DNA of 64,000 bases from Symbiodinium natans. Taxonomy: Eukaryota > Sar > Dinophyceae > Suessiales > Symbiodiniaceae. Of this stretch, positions 10,296-23,400 are shown piece by piece. The stretch lies in assembly GCA_905221605.1 (NCBI GenBank), contig CAJNDS010000389.1, positions 88,226 through 152,225 of the forward strand, given 5' to 3'. The notes below the pieces were generated by a model. That model did no database searches, was not told the DNA's origin, and saw only the letters and a program-made list of their open reading frames with translations. A program made the translations under genes and the position numbers. Each line of letters opens with the position of its first letter. Positions within the stretch are counted from its first letter, which is position 1.

Positions 10296-10562
10296 ATGCC
10301 GAGGCCTCAACCTCGTCAACCTTACGCAGGACAACAACCTCTCAACGTCTCACATGGCTTACCAGTGTCTTCCGTTCCGACCGAGGACCTGGGCAACTTG
10401 AGCGACAGTGGCGACAGACATGAGCCCAAAGGTGGCAAGGGCGCCGTCGCGCAGATGTTGGATTTTCTGCTGCCAGACATGGAGGCAGATGTCTGGAGCA
10501 GCATTCCGAAAGTATTCCTTCAACCATCTTCAACCCTGAATGATCTGAGCAGAGCTGCATAA
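10296..10562 (+). CDS. Short open frame, 88 codons, unknown
   Basis: ATG at 10296 to TAA at 10560-10562. The product is Pro/Gln-rich at first (PRPQPRQPYAGQQPLN) and ends in an amphipathic, acidic part (MLDFLLPDMEADVWSSIPKV). I recognise no family. It lies just after the CT microsatellite and may be an exon or 3' remnant of the SR-rich gene upstream. Low confidence that it is translated. Confidence 0.2.
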   Translation: MPRPQPRQPYAGQQPLNVSHGLPVSSVPTEDLGNLSDSGDRHEPKGGKGAVAQMLDFLLPDMEADVWSSIPKVFLQPSSTLNDLSRAA

Positions 10563-11067
10563 GGTACCCGCTTTGATGATGTCTTGCAAGCTTTTCAAGC
10601 TTGCACTGTGTCTTACATTTTCCAGTCCCAGCCATCGTGCAATCCTGTCGGGAGCGGCATCCCGATCCTTTCTCCATAGCCATGAAAGAAGAGCAGGGCC
10701 GTTGTCGATAAGCGCTGAGAATCCGATTGGCTTTTTGATTAGGCTTTGTGTGCCTCTCTGCTTCTACCGTTGTCATTCTATCATTTTCTATCCATCTGCA
10801 TCCCTTTTTGTTTCTTGCGTCTGCCTTTTGCCCTTCTTGTTTGTCTCACTAAAGGTGTGTCCAATACCCAACACAGCAAAGGGTCACAGAGCAAGACGGT
10901 TTTTCAGTTGCAGCCCTCTTGGCAAGAGGTGGAGGAGGAGGAGCCCAAGCCGTGCCCGGAAGCCAGGGGCCCAAGCTGAGATCATTCTTTGCGAGCAAAG
11001 GAGAGAGAGCTCCGCTTTCAACAGCCACATTGCGCACAGGGCACGTCTCGCGGTTCTTTGTTTCTGT

Positions 11068-11280
11068 GTCAGTGTGTGTGTACTCTGTGTGTGTGTGTGT
11101 ACTCTGTGTGTGTACTCTGTGTGTGTGTGTGTGTGCGTGCGTGAGTGTGTGTGGCCTGTCTCTCTCTGTCTCTCTCCCTGTCTTTTGCTCTCTCTCTCTC
11201 TCTCGCTCTCTCGCTCTCTCCGCCTCTCTCTCCCTCCCTCCCTCTCTTTCGCGCTCTCTCTCTCCATCTCTCTTTTTTTT
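11068..11280. repeat. GT-rich block followed by CT-rich block
   Basis: GTGTGT interrupted by TACTCT (11068-11148) is followed after a few bases by CT repeats with CCCT and CGCT variants (11157-11270) and a T8 run at 11272-11280. Confidence 0.9.
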
Positions 11281-12073
11281 GTGGTTCCAGAAGAAGTTAC
11301 AGCAAACGCGTGGCACCAAGGGTTGGGAGAGGGTGATCGGAGATGTGTACGGTGGCAACCTTAGGGCTGAGCCCATGGGCTCCTTTGTTTTGTCGGGTTG
11401 GTGCAGTCCAAGGTGGCGACCAGTTTTCTGGCAGGGGGCTTTGGTGTGAGGCTTCCAACCCCAAGCCCGCAATGCGAAACATGCCGAAGGTGGATGGCGT
11501 CACTCAGCCGAGACTGTCGAGGATGCACGGTCAGAAGTGTGTTCTTGACAGTTCCACCCTTGGCTGCCTTGGAGGATTGCGCATGGAGGTGTTTGACGCA
11601 GCCGGGATGCAAGGGCCTCAAGTGGCGACAGAAGTCCTCTCTTTTCGCATCTCGAGAGTAAAGAATTCATAGAGAATTATAATCTGAAGCGGGGGGGTTG
11701 GGGGGGTGGGGCACCCCCCCCCCCCATTTGAAATATGAAAATTAGAGAAGGAGAATTGATTTAAATTCCACCCCCCTCGTTTCTTGTGTTGTTCCCAAAA
11801 ACATCTTGGATGTTCCCGTTTAGGTTCAAAACGCGAGAGAGCGATACCGGGGAATGGCGGCGCGAGGTGAAAACGGGGATGAAAACGAAGGGGGGATGAG
11901 AACGAAATGGGGGATCAGTGTCGCGGAAATCGACAGGTTTGACACGGCAACAGCAAACCACGGAAAGAGCGTCTCGGAGCTCAAACCCCTAGAGAAAGGT
12001 TCTTTCATAGAATCTAGAGTAATCTCTGATTTTTGCAATCTATTCATGCTTTTTCGCAGGCTTTCCGGAGAAT

Positions 12074-12333
12074 AAGAGAGGGAAGAGGGGGAAGAGGGGG
12101 AGGGAAGAGGGGGAAGAGGGGGAAGAGGGGAAGAGGGGAAGAGGGGAAGAGGGGAAGAGGGGAAGAGGGGAAGAGGGGAAGAGGGGAAGAGGGGAAGAGA
12201 GGAAGAGGGGAAGAGGGGAAGAGGGGAAGAGGGGAAGAGGGGAAGAGGGGAAGAGGGGAAGAGGGGAAGAGGGGAAGAGGGGAAGAGGGGAAGAGGGGGA
12301 AGAGGGGAAGAGGGGAAGAGGGGGAAGAGGGAC
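12074..12333. repeat. Homopurine (GGGGAAGA)n array
   Basis: About 260 bp of A and G only on the + strand, unit mostly GGGGAAGA (8 bp) with GGGGGAAGA variants. Mirror-repeat homopurine DNA of this length could form a triplex. Long open frames on both strands across it are caused by the repeat. Confidence 0.95.
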
Positions 12334-12798
12334 AGGAGGAATGCGGAGAAGGAAGACTTTCGCCGCGTCTCTGTTCAGATTAGCAGTAGAGTGCTCAAGA
12401 GCACGGCAAGGGCGTGAAATGTCCACATCACCACCAGACTGCTACGAAACCTGCCATTTGCCAAAAGCAGCGCTGGCAACAGCTGCGCAATACCAGCGCG
12501 TGCATTCAGGGCATCAGTCCACATCAGTCCACAGTTCACGTAGCGCCATGGTCACCATGTGTAGCGCAAGTGTAGCGCACCATGTGTAGCGCCGCATCGG
12601 TGTGCAGCGCAGCTGCTACAGCGAGGCGGGAGCTTCGAGTGGAGTGAGTCCAGGAAGAGGTGCTTTCGCAACAGCCCGGCGCCCTCTTCGATGCTCTGAG
12701 CTGTCTTTGAGCATGAGCAGCGAGAACGGGATAAGAGAATGATCCCCAGGCCAGACACGGCCGACACATGAGGTGGCCCCACTGTCCCGGCACACGCC

Positions 12799-12925
12799 GG
12801 CTCTCTCGCTCTCTCGCTCTCTCGCTCTCTCGCTCTCTCGCTCTCTCGCTCTCTCGCTCTCTCGCTCTCTCGCTCTCTCGCTCTCTCGCTCTCTCGCTCT
12901 CTCGCTCTCTCGCTCTCTCTCGCTT
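12799..12925. repeat. (CTCTCG)n hexamer array
   Basis: About twenty CTCTCG or TCTCGC units in tandem, almost perfect. Sense-strand pyrimidine-rich. Confidence 0.97.
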
Positions 12926-14286
12926 GCGCTCCAACTGCGTGTCCTCTCGGTGAAGCTGTTTGCATGGCAGATGTTTTCAAGGGAAAAGAGTTCCAGGCCG
13001 ATCGCCCGGGGTTTGTGCATGGGAGCCCAGAAGTGTGCCAGCAGAGCACAGCAGAGACCAGAGCAGAAAGCGCAGAGCAGAAAGCGCAGAGCACAGCGCC
13101 AGAAGCGAACGTTTCTTTCTCTCAGAGGTTTTGCCGACGCCAGCCTTGCCCGAGCTTTCGGACGCAAGAGGCAGTGAGAAATCTTCCGAGAACAACATGA
13201 GAGAGCTGAGAGGGTGTCACGAAAGTCACAAGAGCACAGTCTTTCATTGCAGGGCTGCGTGGGTCCGGGCGTTTCCCCGGGCTTTTACTCCAAGGAGGTA
13301 CCTGGATCTGAGTCAAACCATGTCAAGTTATGTCAAGTTTCATTGCCGCCCTATTCAGGCAAGGAGGCACCACCAAACGTTCACATCAGGAACGTTTACA
13401 ATGTTTACAAGTGGTTGTGGACATATGCATTCTCAGGTACGACTGCGGCCGGGCAGCTACTGTGGCTCGACTTGGATCCGCCAACTGCTGTCCTCATTGG
13501 CTCGTGGAGCCACGGAGACACATGGAGCGACAGAGAGACTGGAAAGCTTGAGAGAGTGAGAGTACGGTGAGAGGGTGAAAGTGTGAAGGAGCTAGAGAGT
13601 GCAGCGAAGCACTTTGTTGTGCAGGTATTTGGTCCGGCGGCGCCTGCCAGGCCAAATTCTTTTGCACAGAGATTGAAGTGAGGAGTCCAGTGAGCTTGCT
13701 AAGTGAGCAGAGAGCTTGCGGAGAGCTTACGGAGAGCTTGCGCTTGCAGCTGAGGCCCCAATGGCGTGCACCGACTCGGATTGTTTTTTGCCGGATGGCG
13801 GCCTGCCGGGCATGAAACTTCCGAGGCCGAGCACAGAAAGGTCTTTCTATAAGACAGTGTTGGGAAGGGTGGAAGGTGGGAGGTAAACTAGAAGAGGCCC
13901 ACCGACAAGTGAACTATTGAAGGGAACATCCCAACTCTTTGCCCTCTTGCAGTTGATCGTTTCTGATCTTTTCTGGTCAGCGGTGAACACTTCTGCCAGT
14001 CGCTACACGCTCTGGATCTCTCGCCCCGGCTTGCAGGCTTGGGGGCCCAGTCGTTTTCAAAGCACGTATTGACCCAGTGTATGAACTTCAGCAGCTCAGC
14101 ATCTCAGTGCCCTCGAGGCCACCATGCAGTGACTGACTGCAACATCTGCAACTTCGGTGTGGTCCGGCTTAGGATTGGCTAGGTCAGGTGAGGCCTGCTG
14201 GTGGAGTGAACTCCTTGTCGGGCCTATACACTTAGCTTTTGGACTCAAGATGCTGCCTCAGCCGACCTCGCGGTGTACATAAACGG

Positions 14287-14345
14287 ACGCTGCCGACGTT
14301 GGGCCGACATTGGGCCGACATTGGGCCGACATTGGGCCGACATTG
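14287..14345. repeat. 12 bp tandem repeat, four to five copies
   Basis: Unit GGGCCGACATTG, perfect in the last four copies, with a diverged first copy (GGCTGCCGACGTT). Confidence 0.9.
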
Positions 14346-14640
14346 TCTCACATGTCAGTCCAGAGCTGAGTGACAGTGGAAAACGCCAAGACGTAGAGAC
14401 CTTGAGTTTGGACATGTTTGGACACTGGGAGATGAAGATGCCTGACGTGGGCAGCGGCATCAGAACACGTCAAGCGCGCGGGCGTCCTTTTGCTGAGTCA
14501 AGTTAGCAAGCCTTGGCTTTCGGCAAGTTAGGCGAAGATGGGCGAAGTTGCCTTTGCATGTTCCTGTCTTTTCTAAGTGTTTTCTGCTTCTTCGATTTCG
14601 CCTTCAATGCGGCCTGATGGCTTTGAGCTGCCTTGTGCAG

Positions 14641-15816
14641 CCACAGCGGTCTTCATCCTCCACTACGTCTTCGTAGACACTTTCGCAGTTGGGGCCGCCC
14701 GAACGCCATATCAGCTGAAGTATCCCTTCACCACCGAGACCGAAGATCCAAAGCTTCTCGAGTCCAAGCCTCGGGGTCGTTTATGTTGGAGTAAAGACGC
14801 TGGAGCACACGCTGTGGAGCAATGTGGACGTTTCTTCAATTGTGTTGACTGCATTGGTTCAGCAATGTTCCTATCTCCTCTTTCCTTGTCTCTCGACACT
14901 ATCATTTTGGTGTCAGTGTTGTTACCCCTCTCTCCACGATGCCGTCCTCACTTTCTGAAATTTCTATGACAAGGACAGGGGATACCAAAACGTTGTGAGA
15001 GTTTTGTAGAGGGACATGGCCGGTCGCGGCCTGTCTGTTTCAGGCCCTTCATCCGCTCCCTACGGGCGCAGCAGAACCAGGTGGAGCAGGAGACATGCTT
15101 CCTTTGCTGTAGGACTGTAGGAATCTGTGCGACGTGTGGTCTGCAATGCCATTATACCGCAGTTTTGTTTGTTCAGGCCTGGGCATTTTTCCTCGCCATG
15201 TGGGTCTGCGCTGTGTTTCTGGACCCGATGTTTTCGGGGATCTTTGCCTGGATTTGGGTTATCGCCCGTATGGCGCCCTTCGGCAGCAGCTTCAGATGTT
15301 TCACAAGACTCACAACGTCAGAGATCCTCAGCTCAGAGCCTCAGAGCCTGCAGCCTTGAGCCTTGAGCCGAGGTATGCTTACATCTACCGCGCCTTGGCC
15401 TCCGCACCTTTTTGGCTAAAGCTTGTCTTTGAAAGCTCCAGAGCCGCCTTCTTCCTTCCTTCTTTCCTCTGTGAGGAGTGAGCCCGAGCCGCAACCGGCT
15501 CATGTGGGCCACCGTGCCGGCCTACGTCTCACAGGCCGCGGTGTGTGGAGGCGCGGAGCACAACTCAGACTAACTCTCCAATACGGACACAACTCTCACA
15601 GCTCTTCCGAAAGAGGGGCTCTCTCTTCAAAAACACTCTTCCATTCCATCTCACTTCAGCCAGGCTTTCCTTTTGTTCTCCTCTCTCAGGCATCCTGACC
15701 TCCCTGTTGCCTTTCACCCGGCCGATTGCTGCTGCAAGCTCGGCCTTGATAGTCTTCGCCTTTGCTGCGTATGGCTGGCTCGTCTACCGCAGCTGGTTCG
15801 GCGACTTGGGGGCGTG
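14641..15816 (+). CDS. Candidate MAPEG-like membrane protein gene, three exon-like segments
   Basis: Three open segments follow AG acceptors in pyrimidine-rich context. The first (14641-about 14763) encodes TAVFILHYVFVDTFAVGAA then QLKYPFTTETED. The second (15177-about 15268) encodes AWAFFLAMWVCAVFLDPMFS then GIFAWIWVIAR. The third (15690-about 15816) encodes LLPFTRPIAAASSALIVFAF and YGWLVYRSW. Four hydrophobic helices, a Y.LKYP phrase after the first one and a late 'G..W+.AR' phrase recall MAPEG-type (microsomal glutathione transferase-like) proteins. The phases between exons are not resolved, and the central RxxNxxE-like motif is not seen. It could be another small multi-pass protein. Confidence 0.3.
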
Positions 15817-16868
15817 TGCATTCAGAAGTGTGCTCGGAAGGTCTATAGGCTCCGAAGACCTAGCCGGTTGGAAAGATGCCAGCCGCCCCAGGAAATTTCG
15901 TGCTCGAAGAGAAAAAGCGCCTGGAGAATCAGCTCATTGCAAGATGACGCCCGGAAGCAACAGTGAGTTGTCACAGAGTCACAGAGCCTTGCTTAGACGT
16001 GTTTCGAGCAGCGAAGCCTGCGCACGTCTGCACAGACGGCACTAGCCTGTGGCCATCCTAAGAGGAATGCGCCTCCTTTCGGCAGTAGCTTTGTGAAGAG
16101 GATTGACTGGGCATGCAGTTTGAATATCTGCAGCCTGAGCAATCGGCGATGCTAAACCAGACAATAACAACACTCAGGGGGACTTCGCATGCCTTCGCAT
16201 GCCTTCGCAGAGTCCACTGATTTTCAGCAAGCAGCTGTGGGAGACCTCAGACTTCGGCTCCAGCTTTGGTGCAGACTCGACATGACAAATGTAAGAGACA
16301 TCAGGAGGCCATGGCCATCTTGGTTCCAAGTCCGTGGTAGCCTTGAGATGCCTTGAGTTGAACAGGGCTTTCGCCCCTTTCAACCCCAGTGACATGCTGT
16401 AGATGAGGTGTGTAGAAGTTGTGTAGGTGTCATTGGGAGTTGCAATGTTTGGGTTGAGATGGTGGGTGGCCAGTACGGTCATTTCCTGCACGGGGTGGCC
16501 AGCGGGGACCCGCTGCCAAACGCCCGAACCCAAGACACTCCAAGATGCGTCAATCTCCACCGTCCGCAACCCAACAGTCTACAGTGACCACAATGGAGGC
16601 CATTGTGCTCTGGACAAGATTGACTCCGTTCAGACAGAATGCCACAGACGCTCCTAGCTCAGAGATTATCAGAGATTAGGGACGGGCAAGCAGCGCCTTG
16701 TTACTCGCCCGTCCGAGGCATACCGTGTACAATGGGCTGTGTGGGAGGTAGGCTCTGTCGACGAGGGCAGTCCAAAGTCGACTGCCGCCAAAGGGGAGGC
16801 GGCCTGCCGTGGAGACGTTCAGACCTGCTTGTATTGAAGCATCGGTGACACGCTGCGAAATTGCACAG

Positions 16869-17375
16869 TCAGCCAAGCTGCTTGCAGCATTTGCAGTTGC
16901 CGCGCTTGGCTCACAGGCAGCTGCAGTTGAAGAGAACGACTTCACCGTGAAGGCACGCGTTGGCCAGCAAGAGAGAAAACAGAAGAGAGAGAGGAAGGAA
17001 GAGAGGGAGCCTTGGCTGAAGAAAGAGGAGTTGAAGGTTCGGTCGGTTCCACGGGGCATGGGTCGCTGGGGCGGACTAGTGGGCGTGAAGCCGACACGGT
17101 GAGGACACAAGGTAAGACAAGTGCAAGGCGCAGTTGTACGGCAAGAAAGGTGGAGGAGCGAACGAACCGGCACTGACAACAAGGACAATGCGAAGAGCCT
17201 TGAGAGGAGAGGGGGCGGACGACGCGGATGCAGTGGGCGCCATTAGGAACATGCTGGCGCTCAGGGAATTAGGAGCCGCGACCCCGCCAGAGGTCCAATA
17301 AGCCTTTTTGAAAACTGAATAAAGAACGGAAGCACACGGGGAGGGCCTCTGCGCTGAGCAGAAGAAGACGCGAGA

Positions 17376-17418
<43 letters not shown>

Positions 17419-20400
17419 AGGGAGAGGGAGGGAGAGAGAGCGAGAAACGGGGGGCGCCAACCTGTGGGGGCACAGCTTGCATGTGGAGTGAGAGAATGAA
17501 CCCGAGCTCCTTCTCCCCCCGACCGGCGCGGGCGAGGACGCCCTGGGGGCTTGCCCCCTTGCCCCCTTGCCCCCTTGCCCCCTTGCCCCCTTGCCCCCAA
17601 GAAAGAAAGAGAGAGCCTGCTTGGTGGAGAGACTGTTTAAGTCATGGCACCGTCGCGTGAGTGTTTGTGGATTGTGGCGTTCTGCGCCGAGGCAGGTGAG
17701 GTTGACGTAGGTTGACCGGTCATTTGATGTTGAGGTGGACCTCCGGTCGGCGCTGCGACCAGGACGTCTGGGTTTTCCTCGCTTCTGTTTGGCGTGAGAC
17801 GGATCTGAGACGGGTCCCTGACGGCAGAGGCATTCTCTATGCCTACCGCTTCGAGAGTGGCCCATCCAGATCACCCGAGGCATCTCATTCATCTCACGTT
17901 CTCTTCTCTTCTCATTCCTCTCTTTCTCCTCCTCTTCTTCTTCTTCTCTTCTTATCTTACTCCTCTCTTTCCCTCTCTTTCCCTCTCTTTCCTCTCTTTC
18001 CTCTCTTCCTTCTTTCTCTCTTCTTCTTCCTCTCTGTTACAGAGAGGGCGCGTTCCGGCTCCCGGAAGCGGCCACGGAGCCGAGGGCCCGGCTCAGCTAC
18101 GCCGTCTTCAGCTGCGCCAACAGGAGCGAGCGAGAGCGAGAGAGCCTCCCATTTTGATATATGCTCTCTTCATTTCAATCTTTTCTCTCCCCCTTTTTTT
18201 TTCCTGCTTCTTCTGTTCTGCTCTGCGAAGAGCAGGGGCTTCGGCAGCTTCCGGGCCTACGCCGCCGCCCTGGAGCGCAGCAGGGAGCTGCGGGAGCCGC
18301 TGGACTTCTGGCCGCTCGGGGCGCACCAGCGCGAAGAACAAAAAAAGAACCCCCTCGAAAAAAAAAACACAGGGCTTCGATCAGAAAAAAGACACAGACA
18401 TCAGCTCCAATGAACTTATTTCGAAACCTTCTCTTGCCCTGTGACGGTCTTGCACCGGGTATACCGGGTATACCGGGTATACCGCCTACCGAGGCTCCAT
18501 CTTGGGGACTACATCTACGAGCGGCTCGGATGCACCTCTCTGAAGATCCTTGCGGATCCTTGCGGATCTGTGCTCTGAGCAGGTACGGCGACGGCTACTA
18601 CCCGAAACCCTCGGAGACCGTCGTCCCAGGCCTAAAGCTCGTCCGATCTTTTGAAGGTTGGGTGGGGGGCTGATGACGGCGCAAGAATGCAATCAACTCT
18701 CCCGCGACTCTAGCCGCGGGAGTTGAGACTGTATGAGCTTCGCGTGGGATTGGGTGCGTTCATAGAGGCTTTCAGGCGTCGCGAGGGTATGGCGGAGGTC
18801 GCCACCAGTATACTCCCTGAAAATGAGCTTTATGCTTACATCCTGAAACAAGTCTCGAAGCCCTGAATCCCTGCCTGCAGCCAGGCTTAGGGTGATGCGC
18901 AATTCAGCTAAGACTCAAGTTTCGTCACGTTCCCCTCGCATAAACTAACTCCCAAGCGCTGAGGGGTCACGGAAAAGTGTGAGCGCCGTTTTTCAGAGTC
19001 AGGGCTGCAGCCCCGCAACGACGTCGTGGATTTGACGCTTGGCAGCTCTTGTTTCATCAGCTCCCTTACCATCGTTCGTCAGTCTGAAAGAGAGACGTGG
19101 AGGGGAGAGCTCACAGGCAAGAGTACAGGCAGCGCCATGCACACTACCGCCAGGTCCCAAGATGTCCGAAGATGCCTTGAAATGTCTTGGGGACTCCTTG
19201 AGCAAATTGCTTTTGTTGAATTTTGAAGCTCTTGCAAAGCTCCCTCGAAGAGGGTTTTTTGGAGGCCTTGACCCGGATTTGCAGCGGCTGTCGGCAAGTG
19301 CCCCGATGATCAGTTCCTGGGCAGCAACTGACGAACCGTGACAGGATATGACGGGCTGTGCCAGTAACTGTGCCTGAACTAGCGCAGGCATCTGGGACGA
19401 CCACGAAGGAGACTGCCTCCAGTTTGCCGTTTCGAATGTGTTTGTGGCCTTGCATGATCTTGCATGCTTCGCAGTCGCCAATGATGACTTCAAAGCCTTC
19501 GGCTGAGAGAGTTGCAGTATTTGCAGTCAATATGATGCTCAGTCCACTGTATGCCTATATGCACTGCTGGTCATTGCTGCAAGTTTGTCTCCGGCACAGC
19601 TCGGCCGTCGACATGACCGCGGGGATCAGAACAAGCGGGACAACAACAGCAAAAACAGAGAGTGGCTTAGGCAAATGTGAAGAGAGCCGCTGTGGGGAAC
19701 CGCTTTGGGATTCAGACATTGGGATGCCTCGAGCGCCGAGAAGCGCGGAATGGCGCGGAAGCGCAGTTCATGCAAAGTGCGCAACGGTGGGATCCACTTT
19801 CTTGCTGTCGCCCTCCAAAGCAGGGTTGCAGGGTGAGAGGTAGGAGTGGGCGGTCAAGTTGAGTCTGAGCTCGCTGAGAAAAGTTGAAAATGAGTGAACC
19901 TGGTAGGGTCAGCTCACCACGACGTTAATTCAATCATTCACCTTTTCCTCTCTGTCCTTCTCGTTCCTGCGACACCCTAGGGTGGATCCTCATTAGTTTA
20001 TGTGGTCTGTGGACGTCTTTCCTTGTGTGCTTGTTTTGGAAGGGGGTGTTTGGCTTATAGGTGCATCTTGGAGGGTGGCTGTTGGCTTCGGCTTGGAGGT
20101 GCACCTTGGCCGAGAGGTCTTGGAGGGTTGTGTTTGCTTCGAGGTCTTGGAGGGTTGCTTTTCTGCCTCGTTGGCCCTCCAGATCCAAGTCTGGGGAGGG
20201 CACTGCTGTTCACCGCCTCTTCTAGACTCTTGACGCGGCAACGTGAAAACGCCCGAGCTGTCCTTCCGGGGCACCGGTCGCGGCGTCCACTGGCCTAGCC
20301 TCCCTCCCTCCATTCCCTCCACCTCTCCTTGCCACGATAGCACTGCATCCGGCCTCCGCGCTGGGGTCAAGCACTCGGCCTCCTCTTGGGTCAGTCCAGC

Positions 20401-23400
20401 AGCAGCCAGCCGTAGAGGTACTTGTGTGGTGATCGAACGCGACCTCAACCCACAAGTGGTTCTGGGGAGACTTCGTGGCCCTTTTTTGTCTTTAGGGACG
20501 CAGTATTGTGTTTTTGTGCCGCCCTCAGAAGTAGGGGCGGGGTGTTTGGCTTAGACCTGCGTCTTGAAGATTAGTATTTGGCTTGGAGGTGCGTCTTGGA
20601 GGGGTGCGTCTTGGAGAACGGAGTTTGTCTTAGAGGTGCATCTTGCATCCCATTAGAGGTGCGTCCTGGAGGCGGATATTGGCCTGGAGGTGGGTCTTGG
20701 AGGACACACCTCCAAGCCAAACACCCGCCTCCAAGACGCCTTTAATCCACACCCTTTCCAAGACGCCCGCCCCTCCAAGACGCACCTCAAGCCCAAACAC
20801 CCCCTTGGAGGGGGGTGTTTGGCTTAGAAGTGCATGTTGGAGGGGGTGTGTTTGGCTTAGAGGTGCGTCCTGCAGGGGTATGTTTAGCTTAAAGGGGAGG
20901 GGGGGTTTGGCTTAGAGGTGCGCCTTGGAGGGGAGGTGTTTGGCTTAGGACACCACACTCCAAGTCGGTTTTCCGCCTCAACTGCGTTGTCGTAGAGAGG
21001 TTTTCCCGATTGCAAGCCGACTGCATCCTACAGCCCCCAACTTCAGGGGTATTTCCAATCCGAGCCTTGCGCCTGCCAAGCAACACCACATGCCAAACCA
21101 ATCCCCGCACCGCGGCTGCCACGCAAAACCATATTCCAAACCAATTCCCTCACTGCGCGCCTGTGCTTTGATGATTTCCTTTCGCGTATTGTCCTTCATA
21201 AGGATGGTGCGGAGAACCACGAGGAGCAGCAGGGAGCCTTCGAGGCCAGCGCCGCGGCGAGCGGCCAGTGAGCGAGAGCGTGAGAGGGCTCCGCAAACGA
21301 GAGCAGCGAACAAAATGAGATCGCAAAACTGGGTCCCTCTCACCGAGCTAAATTCGAAGCCCCAAAAGGCTCTGGCGGGAAGTGTGAGCATCTCGGCTCT
21401 CCATGCAAGAGCTCCAGAGTCAGCAAAAAGGTGGGGGAGCCCGGGAAAACGGGGACGGCTGTGGCCTTGGCGATTTGTAGGGGAGAGGGACTCGGTGATC
21501 GTGGACCGTGGGCTTCCACTCCAAACCTGTGAAGCAGCAGCTTTTGTGTGAGCCACTATTTTCGCTTCACTGCAAACCGCTGCAAACCTTGTTTTTCTTT
21601 CGTTTCCAGACCTGCCGAGAAACAGAGTAAACAGAGTCAGAGTTTGTCGTGGCAGCTGAGCTGTGAGGCACGGAAGCTTGCAGCCATCCGTGCTTACCAC
21701 GAGTGGTTGGGGACCCGCAGACCCGCAGCATGCCAGGCATACAAGCCCCTCTTTTGGTTCCCGGATTCTCAGGTTGCCGACCCGTGTGGAATTTGACCTT
21801 GCCAACTCGTCTGCCGCCTCTTCGAAAGCATGTTAGAGAGCTTTTTGGAACCATCTGGGGGGACTTTGGATGCTACCATACGGCCATACGGCAACAAAAC
21901 CCGACAGTCAGGCCCCTTGGATGCGCTGGAGACGGTTCGACTTCGGTAGCCTGGCCACCTTGCTCATGCTTGAGACCCGGCTCGTGGCGCGCACATCGCA
22001 GGCCCTGCGCAGTGCTTCTTAGTTGAAGTACGGCGATGATGGCTGTGGGCCATGGCGCTAAAAAGAAGACCCGGGTGATGTGATGTGTGGATCCGGCAGG
22101 CTGAGGTGACGGCACAGACCGTTCGCAGCCAGATCGCCGGAGTAGGGGCCCGAGAGCTTGTGAAGGCGGTGAAGGCAGCGAAAGGCAGCGAAAGGCAGCG
22201 AAGGCAGCGAAGGCAGCGAAAGGCACTGAAGGTGGTGAAGGTCATAACTAGATCACGAAAAGCCACTTCTAATGGGAACATGAGCCGCCACCTGAAGGTT
22301 TCAGGTTTTTTGGGGTCGTCACATCCTGTCGAAGTAGCCACAACCATGCCTTCTTATACCATGCCTTCTTATACCAGAGCGGAAATCAGATTTTCCAATC
22401 ATGCTCATGCCCACGTTGCAGAAAAGCCCTGACATGTTAGGCTTCGGCGGTACTGTTGATGCCTTTGTGGATGTAAGGGTACAGGCAGGCCCGCAGGGAC
22501 ACAAGATACAAGCGGCAGATGCTGAGGTGCTGAACGGGGCTTGGGCACTTTCACCCAGTGCGTGGGCAGGCGTGGCCAAAGCAATGACACTTAGAAGAGG
22601 CTTAAGGCAAGACTCCTTTTGGTCCAGGAGGCCGAATCGAGAAGAAGCTGCTCCGGGTGCGGTCCGAGGTGGAGGCTGGGCTTTGGCGGCTGCATGTAAT
22701 GCGCGTTGCCGCGTTGCTGTTTTTTCTCGGAGTGTTTTATTCCGAGGCGCATCGGAATTCTCCGAACAAGCGAATGCTCGGAGACGACCAGCTGAGAGCT
22801 CAGCCTTTCGCCCTTTTGTGCTCATCCTTGTGCTCACGAAAGACAAAAAGACGCTGCCTTTAACAGGCTGGCCTGGATTTCGCAGCAGGCATCAAGCAAA
22901 GGCCAGTGGCTGCTGATCGGGCAGCCGCAGGTGGTGCAGGTCAGAGTCCTTTGAGCCTTTGAGCAGTGTAAACGGCCAAAGAGTGCTTCCTTAAGGAGCT
23001 CATGAGCCCGAACTTCCAGGCCGCCATTGACAAAAAGAGACGTCAAGGCCATGCAGCAATTGCTCGACAGGAGCTGTCCTCTCTTGTGATCATTGTCTGC
23101 GCATCTCCACTGCGGAATCCCGCAGAAGACGTCACTGACGTGCATCCCGAAGCCAACCCCCGAAGTCCATCCCCACGTCCATCCCCCTTCCCCCCCTGCA
23201 GGCGACGTGGCTACTGCGGAGTACTGGGATGCGGTGGTCCAGAACCTGACGAAACGCGGCCGTGGCTACCGAAACTTCACTGGGCCCGGAGTCAACACTG
23301 AGGCGCCCAAAGTGCCGAAAGTTCGAGAGCAGCCTTTGCTGTTGAATCGCTTAGCTCAGCGTGGTACAAGCAGCAAGAAGAGCATATTCTGCTTCTTCCT

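Larger units (their letters stand above)
10563..14640. other. Region without a recognised gene; microsatellite-rich
   Basis: I found no coding text with family resemblance. It holds a GT/CT block (11054-11280), a G-run/C-run pair near 11690-11725, a homopurine array (12074-12333), a CTCTCG array (12799-12925) and a 12 bp tandem repeat (14287-14345). An 84 nt segment near 11400-11480 has an open frame on both strands but no recognisable product. Confidence 0.5.

Noticed and set aside
12040-12426. Open frames on both strands across the GGGGAAGA array
   Set aside because: Low-complexity Gly/Glu/Arg/Lys or Pro/Ser/Leu text created by the repeat.
12799-12925. Regular short-period arrays as CRISPR candidates
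   Set aside because: Units are 6-13 bp simple repeats without unique spacers, in a eukaryotic genome.
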